From: Rhipicephalus microplus
Taxonomy: Eukaryota > Arthropoda > Arachnida > Ixodida > Ixodidae
Direction: 5' to 3'
NCBI RefSeq assembly: GCF_043290135.1
Contig: NC_134704.1
Coordinates: 7,931,501-7,995,500, forward strand
DNA: 64,000 nucleotides
This document shows, piece by piece, positions 57,063 through 64,000 of this stretch. The stretch's first letter is position 1. Each line of letters begins with the position of its first letter. Made by a program: the position numbers and the translations under genes. The notes beneath the pieces were generated by a model that was given only the letters and a program-made list of their open reading frames with translations, was not told where the DNA came from and ran no database searches.

Positions 57063-58649
57063 TTACATTGAATTTGGTGGCCCAGGCAGATTTGCCGTAG
57101 GATCCACAGAAACTACTGTTCTGGCTTTGGTTTTAGCTTTTATGGCGGCTTTTTGCTCTAGTGCTTCCACCCGGCGTGACAGCGTGTCGATGTTATCGTG
57201 GTTTTCTCGCGTGAGACGTAAGATTTCGTTTAGAGTGTCTTCTGGTGAGTCGCTGTCATTCGTGTCCGCTTCGCGGAGTGGTGGGGCTCTGCGTTTAGGT
57301 TTGCTAACATCTACAGTGGATGAGGGGGGATCTTTAGGAGCTGTGAGAGTTTGTATTTGGTGCCTCGCCTCATTTAGTTGTGTGGTGAGCTGTTGTATGG
57401 TTGCCCGAAGACCTGCTAGTTCTTCTCGTAGAGTTGTAACTACCTCGCTTTCATGCTCTGGCAATGAGGGCCGCGTTACCTTTGTGACTGGCGGCGTGCT
57501 CCGTAGCGGTGGTTTCTTCCCTTGGACTCGGTCCGCCCATGTCAGCTCAGCCTGGCGAGATGGGGAGTGTCTCCTGGAGCGGGAGTGGCTGCGCTGGGCA
57601 CTGCGACGTCTCGCTGTCGGTGTGAGGGAGCGGCTTCGCCTGGATGTCGCATAGGTGCTCGAGGTGGCGCTGGAATCGCGGGAGCTGGCTCCACTCGATC
57701 CTCGGGAGCGGCTACGACCGCGTCGACGGCGTCGGCGTCGTCGTTGGCGTACGATGTACGGAACTTGAAATTTACGTTTGCAGTCCTTATCGGCAGTGGG
57801 GTGTGGTCCACCGCAGAGGGTGCAGTGGGGCTTACATTGGTGGTTTTCGGGTGGGGTTTTGAGTCCGCACTTTCGGCACCACGTTGTGTTAGGATTAGGG
57901 CAAACGTCTGCACGATGGCCGAGGCTGCCGCAGTTGTAACAAACTTCCGTGTGTCTGCGGAAAAGCGTGCATCGAACTATGCTCGCCCCGCAGTATACAT
58001 AATTGGGAACTTGCATTCCTTGGAACAGGATGGTGACGGCTGTGGTGTTCTTGATGCGTTTCACCTCCAGGGCACTCGGGTTGCGCTTTGTGACGATCAG
58101 TTCTCGGAGCTTGGTATCGGTGAGGTCAATGTCAATGCCTCGGATGACGCCTTTGCACGTGTTGTCGGGTGGAGCCGGATATACAGCAACTCGGTACAGA
58201 GTGTCTCGCAGACGTAGTTGCTGTACCATGGTATAAGCTCGTGCGTTTCGTTCGATTGGGGTACACACTACAAAAATGTTCTGGGTGACATTTGGGCATA
58301 TAGAGTCTTCCATGAGGTCTTGAGGAGCCAGGGCGGCGGCCATCGCCAGGGCTTGCTCAAACTGCACCGGCGTGATTTTAGCCACGTTGAGGCCATCTCG
58401 GGGCCTTACGATTATGCGATATGTGTCCCTCGGAAGTTGAGGGAGTCTTGAGGTAGCGACGAGGCGTTGGTACGCGCTTCTCGGTTCGGCGGTGCGGCCG
58501 CCGTCCCTACGTCTCCCTCGCGTACTTGTTGGTCTTGCGTCTTGGGATTGGTTAGCTTTGCTCTTGCTTGGCTTACGGTTGTACGCCGTAATCCAGCCTG
58601 GGCCATTCGCTTCTTCAGGCGATATTGCTTCGCCTTCGACGATTTCCAT
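57063..58649 (-). CDS. LINE ORF1: gag-like RNA-binding protein
   Basis: I choose the ATG at 58649 (protein begins MEIVEGEAISPEE); the longer frame to 58682 starts on TTG. It gives 528 residues. Residues 80-230 form a globular N-terminal region; about 237-290 hold three zinc knuckles (CYNCGSLGHRADVC, CRKCGLKTPPENHQC, CTLCGGPHPTADKDC). A basic and SR-rich stretch follows (about 300-366), then the WADRV motif common in arthropod LINE gags. Two likely coiled coils lie at about 402-436 and 470-505, so the protein could oligomerise. The expected role is to coat element RNA and bring ORF2 to the nucleus. The stop is TAA at 57065-57063. No breaks were seen. Confidence 0.92.
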   Translation of the reverse strand: MEIVEGEAISPEEANGPGWITAYNRKPSKSKANQSQDARPTSTRGRRRDGGRTAEPRSAYQRLVATSRLPQLPRDTYRIIVRPRDGLNVAKITPVQFEQALAMAAALAPQDLMEDSICPNVTQNIFVVCTPIERNARAYTMVQQLRLRDTLYRVAVYPAPPDNTCKGVIRGIDIDLTDTKLRELIVTKRNPSALEVKRIKNTTAVTILFQGMQVPNYVYCGASIVRCTLFRRHTEVCYNCGSLGHRADVCPNPNTTWCRKCGLKTPPENHQCKPHCTLCGGPHPTADKDCKRKFQVPYIVRQRRRRRRRRGRSRSRGSSGASSRDSSATSSTYATSRRSRSLTPTARRRSAQRSHSRSRRHSPSRQAELTWADRVQGKKPPLRSTPPVTKVTRPSLPEHESEVVTTLREELAGLRATIQQLTTQLNEARHQIQTLTAPKDPPSSTVDVSKPKRRAPPLREADTNDSDSPEDTLNEILRLTRENHDNIDTLSRRVEALEQKAAIKAKTKARTVVSVDPTANLPGPPNSM

Positions 58650-58948
58650 GATGAACGGGGTAAACTTGCGGGATAGGCCCAAGCCTACTCACCTTGGCTC
58701 ACCGGAGCAAGGCTTAGCCCGCTAGGGGTAGCGAGGCAGCGGCGGCGTAAGCACTTCAGAAGGCCAAAAGTAGAGAAAGAGTCCACCCACCGAAATAAAT
58801 ACGGTGTCCACGGAATTCTCGTAACTTGGTGCGTACGTTGGTGTGCAAATCACGGTGATTGTAGGCGGCAAACCGCACACAATCATTGAAGATAGCGGAA
58901 GCCGATGTTCTAACGCCCGCACTGGTCGGCTTCTTCTTCTTCAGCCTC
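58650..58948 (-). promoter_or_regulatory. 5' UTR and presumed internal promoter of the LINE
   Basis: About 300 bp between the TSD-defined 5' end (GAGGCTGAAGAAG) and the ORF1 ATG. LINEs of this type usually carry an internal pol II promoter here. No TATA box is obvious. A purine-rich AAGAAGAAGAAG block lies at the very 5' end. Confidence 0.4.
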
Positions 58949-58961
58949 CCTACACGAATGT

Positions 58962-59756
58962 TAGAGAAAAATAAACGTCGAATATTGACTGAAGAATAAA
59001 ATGTTGTGAAAATGATGGTCTCTACAGCCTATTCACCAACGGAGCCATTTACACAAATTCATGCAGTGAATCAAATGTGACGCCGACATGAAGAGAAGCA
59101 CTGCGTGCGCAGCACTCGTCAGCTATAGGCATCGTTTGGCATGATCTTAAATAATTATGTCTTTCATATTCCCTAGAGTGTTGGTATAGACAACTTAAAA
59201 ACACTGAAGAATACCAGCCGACCAGATGGTACTACAGGACCGGCGCTGAGCGTCATGACAGCCATGCTTCGCACACTTCCGAATTTCAATTGCGCTTATT
59301 TATTTAAAATATTCAAACAGCTCGTTTCATATGTTCGTGAAAGACTCTGCTTACAGGCACCGCTAGTTGTTAATCGCACTTCCTGTCACCCATATAGCTC
59401 CGAGGGCAAACGCTGCTGGCAGACGCACAAGATGGCACGAACCCAAGAACCTACGTCGCATGCACTACGGGAGGCTGTCGACGTGAGCGGAATTTAATGC
59501 AATATGGAGATATGCGAGAATTCTGGAATCGGGAGCCACGGAGACACGAATACATACCAAAGGTTTTTCCGCATTAATTTAGCGAGCGGGCCAGGAAGAC
59601 AATGCGCCATCATCGATGTAGTACATACAATACACACGAAGCTTAAATGACCAAGTCACTGCCGCAAACGACAAAGCTACATCGTAATCAGTTGGTAATT
59701 TTGTACAGAAGGTTAAATTACGTTATTCAAACTAATTAACATGCCATTGTGCCCAG
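58962..59756. other. Unannotated; no gene recognised
   Basis: No supported exon or named repeat in the 5' flank of the LINE. Confidence 0.4.
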
Positions 59757-59934
59757 ACGTGGTGGTTATGGCACTCGATTGCTAACCCGAACGTCGTAGG
59801 ATCGAATCCCGGAGGCTGCATTTTCGATGGAGGCGTAAACATTTAAGTGCACGTTAAACATTCCTTTTCCGGAGCCCTCCACAACGGCGTCTCTCAATCA
59901 TATCGTGGTTTTGGAACGTTAAACCCTAGATACT
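59757..59934 (+). repeat. Decayed Ruka SINE
   Basis: Head CCAGACGTGGTGGTTATGGC, B-box-like GGATCGAATCCCGGAGG, body TTTTCGATGGAGGCG, and 3' end GGAACGTTAAACCCTAGA. Internal deletions shorten it to ~180 bp and part of the GGCGGC head block is missing. Confidence 0.75.
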
Positions 59935-61540
59935 ATTATTGATATACCACCATTATCTACAAAGGAGAAAATGCAGGCCTGCACGAATCGCGTTATTGCT
60001 TGTTTTATCCATGCACGTTGCCAGCGAAAACAAGACGGCTAATTGGACGCTGGTTTGCTTGCTTCACTTAATTTCTGTCTCTATAATTGCGGACCTTTCA
60101 CATGCGCGACAAATGAACGCCAGGGTGACAGCTGAATCGAGCATTTCGTTAATCAGCGTCTCATGCGCGCGTACGTGAGGTATACAGTACGCAAATCAGG
60201 ACCAGTCGATCCTCTAACAGCAATTCCTATCGCTTCATAGAGCAAGCTGGAGTGCAGAGGGCTTGCTCTGTTCACTAACAAAAAAAGGAGTTCAATAGAA
60301 CTGTGAATTAAAATCTTCACTCTATGCCCACAAGGGTAGCGACGTGGTACTTGTGCAGAAGTGTGTGAGGACAAGGACTCGAATAGCGCAAGTGAAGTCA
60401 ACTGGCCTTTTCCCAAGCCGGAGCATCACGTAGTAATTATTAGGCCGTGCCTCACGAAAGCTTCGTGCCTTGGACGTAATGGGCGTTAATGTTCAGTGAA
60501 TTGAAAGGAAAGTAACTCAAGCCGCTTCCTATAAAACTCCAGGAATGTACGTCAAAGAACGAAATATGTTTGAAGGGAACTACAACGATGCAGCATCGCG
60601 ACCGTTTCAATATGCGTGCACTCGGCGGCACAGGCTATTCAGGTCAAGTTATAAGCCTCGCGAGTCAAGAAGCTTCGCGAGATTTGGCGAGAAGCGACGA
60701 TCCCTTAGTAACAGCTGATGAGGCCGCGGGCGTTGTCACTGATGGTACAAACGGTATCGCGTGATCACAGATATTGTCGCAAGACGTCATCCACATGTTA
60801 CGGATTACCGAAATTGGCGACGTCATTGTGAGGTCACATATTTTGACGAAAGCGTACATGGCGACTACTCATTTTTGCGTGTACTCTCGATGTCTTGTGA
60901 CGCCACACGACCTCGTCGTTTGATCCACGTTGAACCGATAGAACCCGAAATTATACTGCAACAAGGAATGATACGCCGAAACGTTCAGGGCAACATGAGG
61001 CGGGGGAGTCTATTCAAGTGTATGACTGCCTGACGAGGTCTTATACGCTTTCGCGTTGACTCACCTTACCGTTACCTGAAGGAACTGTCAAGAGTTCTTG
61101 GATTTCTTGCGACAGTTTGCTGTGTTACATGAGGAGAGAGGAACAAGATCACCTATAGGCAACCAACCGGGGCAAGCTTAGAGGTTTTTCTCATGCATTG
61201 TGCGTCGCTGCTTATCCCGAGGGCGCTGATTCGGTTGCGGACTGTGGTGACCGCTTGTGCAAAGCGCAAGAAGACCCCGCGCTTCGGTTTCGGTGCACGC
61301 TGTAACGAATTCCAGATGGCAAAAAAGTTAATCGGCAGCCCGCACTATACTGCGTACCTCGTACCGTGATTTTCGCAAGTAACACCACGAAATTCAGTTT
61401 CTTAATTGGCATTTTGTACTCAATATGAATTTTTTCATTACTTCTGTATCTGTTATTACCTTGGGCCATGCCGTGGCGGTGATGACAAAACTCTGAGAGT
61501 GGCATCTTCATTTCGTCTTATTTCCTTCAGATAATTCTTG
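59935..61540. other. Unannotated; no gene recognised
   Basis: Several frames of 60-90 codons, none with recognisable domains. A segment at 60700-61030 has a better composition but no splice signals I trust. Confidence 0.35.
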
Positions 61541-62400
61541 TCGACCTTATTTGTCCTATGCGTTTCACACCTCTATGCGTTTCTTGCATACGACCTCGTT
61601 GCATCCGGCTCTTATCGCTACGGTGACGTCATTTTTGACGCGTTTTATGCTTCCGACAAACACTCGTGTTAACCTCTTCAGCTATTCCCGCTCGCTAAAA
61701 ATATAGCTGCGTACGTTTCGTGCTATTTTGTTGGGCGTGAAAAACAACAGCTCCTCGGCACCGGTCGCCTTGACGCACGAATACGTCCGTCGGGCACACG
61801 CCGAACCGGACCCCTTCACGACGTTTGCTCAGTCGACACCGTTTCACAGCCAGCTGCAAAGAGACGAGCCCATCGAAGGCTGAACCAGATCGAAGCGCCG
61901 GCCGCTAACGAAGCCGGGTATCACTGACGGCCGGAACTGCTCGTTTCGGGGTTGCACGCGACCATGCGACCTGCATGGGAGGCCTCGGCGAGATGATCGA
62001 ATCGCAATCAATTCTGTACATAAAAGAAGCTTTCCACGAACTTCGTAGGAACAGAGGGCGCGGGGGTCGCGCTTGCGTCAACCTCGTTTGCACTTCCCGG
62101 CGTTTCTACTTAGCCTTCGGCGTGGCTCACGTGTGTCGCGGCTGTCGAGGTGCAGAAGCCGAAGAGAGGCACACCTGCTGCGATCTTGGAAGCACTTTCC
62201 TCGACCTTGACCAGGCCCTGACCTCCGCGTCTGACGCCGGTGTACACTGAACGGGCGCAGAGCTATTTCCTGATTGCTGTAACCTGCCGCCGCAGCAGCG
62301 GGCGCCCCCGGTGCTCGTCGAAGCTACCGGTAGTGCTCACGCTTGTAAGAAACACCAACCCCTTACAGAACGAAATAAAGACACACAAATTGGTCGGAGG
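61541..62400 (+). other. Possible promoter/poly(A) unit, solo-LTR-like or terminal exon
   Basis: GC-rich sequence with a TATA-like TACATAAAAG at 62017-62026 and an AATAAAG signal at about 62373-62379 followed by CACACAAATTGGTCGG. The order TATA, ~350 bp, AATAAA, then CA would suit a solo LTR, but no TG-start and no flanking duplication were found. A 91-codon frame (61975-62250) has no domain I recognise. Confidence 0.2.
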
Positions 62401-64000
62401 CGAGTGTCTTAACGCCTTCTGAGTGTTCACATTAAGTAATGGCCGCGTTTCGGTGTGATTTCTATCCACAAGTCTTGAGACTTGGGTTTCGTATCCGCGT
62501 TACATGGAAGAGCAAGCTTGCAGGGTCGAAGGTCGTCCTATTGAGCGAAAAGAGACGATGAGGGGATGAAGCTTTGGCCACATTCGGTCGCCGCCGGAGA
62601 AGCCGTATTCGTTAGCCGGATATGCGGGACGGCTTTTTCTTTGCCTCATTACAACATCCGCCAAATTGTATAATGATTATTATTGATGATAATGTTTCGT
62701 CACTGCGAATCAGAGATCTTACAAAAACGGGATTGGTGAGCCTGCATGCAGCCGTGCTTGAAAGTGGCTGAAACGAACCAGAGACGTTTTTTATATTTTT
62801 TGTGTGTGTGCTGAGATAGAAGAGTACTTGCACAATTTGAAGAAGTGCTGCTAAAAGGGCAGCGTCTTCGTTTACCAACGGAAGCGATCGACTCTGATTG
62901 GTGGTCTATTCTTGGGCAATCTTTCGCTTGCTCATCCATTCGGTTCATTATGGCCACACAGAGGTGACGCGAAGTGCTGGCAACGAGCCCTGTTTGGATA
63001 TCGCTCAACTGAGAGCCATATGGCGCAATCTTGTATCGTCATGAAAGAGGCCCTCCACGGCCTTCGCAATATCCATGCATATGAACCCTCAAAATTTTAA
63101 ATGCGCCTTCACAGGTACCTCAATAAGGATGAACACTGCTCATACATCTGTGTGCGCACAGTCTCTCTCTCTCTTTTCTCTCTTTTCTCTCTCTCTCTTC
63201 TTTCTCTCTCTCTCACACACACACGCACACGCACACGCACGCACACACGCACACAGAAACTTGCACGCGCGTGAAGTCTCTTGCAAAGCCAATGTATCCT
63301 GTTTACATATTGCTTACATCTCGAATAGAATTGCGCTCACAGTCGGCTTCTTAGAAAGAATGTACAACGACACTGTACATGAATATGGACGCTCTTGATT
63401 TGCGAGTCCAGATCCATGTCTGCTGCTATCAGTGTGTTGGCTGTACTGCAGTTGCCGAATAAAAAGGTAAATTATTCACTCTATGTTTTAACTGCATCCA
63501 TTTTTTTTTTCAAATACGGAAAACTTTAGGGGACCTGGCTGGCGCCATGCTATACCCCTTTCTTCTGGTTTGGCACCACAAGGTCGCAGCTGCCTTAATT
63601 TTGTCTTCGTCCCAACGTGGTGATGGGAACGGTAAAACGTTGCAACGGAAATAGACACGCGCAATTTCGTAGCTCAGAAACTACAGACTATTTGACGTGA
63701 GACACATGTATGATCTCCAACGCCGTGAGCTGTTAAGCGAAGTTTTTTCTATTTTTCTTTATCGCAACCTGAATGGAAGCGTCAAATTCACCGACCCAAC
63801 TATTTACACGAGTCTGCTATATCACTCTTCGTTCAGTTCTTAAAGACACAAAGCGGCCACGTTAAGAGCCCAGCGTGGCAGCACCTAAACCCATCGATAA
63901 AAAAAATAGCCCATTCTTGAACGCCTAACGACCGAGCAGTGCGTAAATCATACATTGTTCTCTTCACGCGTAAGTCATGCCAAATGCGTGTGGTGCACCA
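62401..64000. other. Unannotated, with one CT/CA-rich tract
   Basis: A CT then CA microsatellite-like tract occupies about 63163-63256. The remainder holds no supported gene, and the window ends in unremarkable AT-rich sequence. Confidence 0.45.

Larger units (their letters stand above)
53369..58948 (-). mobile_element. Full-length RNase H-bearing LINE with 13-bp TSD
   Basis: CCTACACGAATGT is present at 53356-53368 and 58949-58961, marking a 5580-bp insertion. On its own strand the element starts GAGGCTGAAGAAG, has a ~300-bp 5' UTR, ORF1, a 5-base gap, ORF2, and a short 3' UTR ending CTTGACTGACTG. Both frames are uninterrupted. Domain order (three-knuckle gag, endonuclease, RT, RNase H) fits the I superfamily in the broad sense; the exact clade is not settled. 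An intact duplication and intact frames suggest a recent insertion that could still be active. Confidence 0.92.

Noticed and set aside
57040..57654. Plus-strand frames across 53400-58700
   Set aside because: They are antisense shadows of the two LINE ORFs.
57063..58682. ORF1 starting at 58682
   Set aside because: That start codon is TTG. The first in-frame ATG is at 58649 and opens with a plausible gag N-terminus.

Overview
The window looks like intergenic and intronic DNA from a hard tick (Ixodidae), most likely a metastriate such as Rhipicephalus, Dermacentor or Hyalomma. The main clue is the repeated ~230-bp tRNA-derived SINE (box-B-like ATCCCGGCTGCGGCGGCTGC, then a GGGACGTTAAACCCCA 3' end and a TCAATCAATC tail), which matches the Ruka SINE known from ixodid ticks. 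It occurs about ten times, full or truncated. Tick-type LINEs, long GATA and TA microsatellites and many short inverted-repeat elements agree. Most open frames are accidental: YLSIYLSI frames come from GATA repeats, VRPSVHPS frames from degenerate GTCC repeats, HTHTHIYIY frames from CA/TA repeats.

The best-defined gene set is one apparently intact LINE on the minus strand (53369-58948) bounded by a perfect 13-bp target-site duplication. ORF1 encodes a gag-like protein with three zinc knuckles, an SR-rich basic region and coiled coils. ORF2 (1216 aa) encodes an AP-type endonuclease, reverse transcriptase, RNase H and a C-terminal CCHC motif. ORF1 should bind the element RNA and ORF2 should nick the target and prime reverse transcription. 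Other retroelement pieces are decayed: an L1/Tx1-like C-terminus (2-860), an RTE 5' part (4986-6740) and an RTE 3' end (15975-16330), RNase H/C-terminal LINE remnants (27600-28350, 38080-38660, 47690-48180) and a LINE 3' tail (32005-32278).

Non-autonomous elements fill much of the rest. They include TA-flanked MITEs (19591-20317, 22121-22396, 25748-26220), a 447-bp MITE inside a SINE (40099-40545), and a foldback with ~185-bp arms (12097-12589). A ~0.9-kb repeat carrying a tRNA-like module, here called family B, adjoins the GATA microsatellites. A ~790-bp family C carries a GTCC/GGAC minisatellite and a 38-bp hairpin. Two ~690-bp near-identical arms in opposite orientation (36680-37369 and 43465-44153) enclose 6.1 kb of ordinary repeats, and each holds a well-spaced TATA box and initiator pointing outward. 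Tandem arrays lie at about 20600-21260 and 51920-52385.

Evidence for host coding sequence is limited to one candidate internal exon on the minus strand (17276-17607) with a good acceptor and donor; I could not identify its gene. I found no convincing tRNA, rRNA, CRISPR array or viral element. Boundaries and identities were judged by eye without alignment software.
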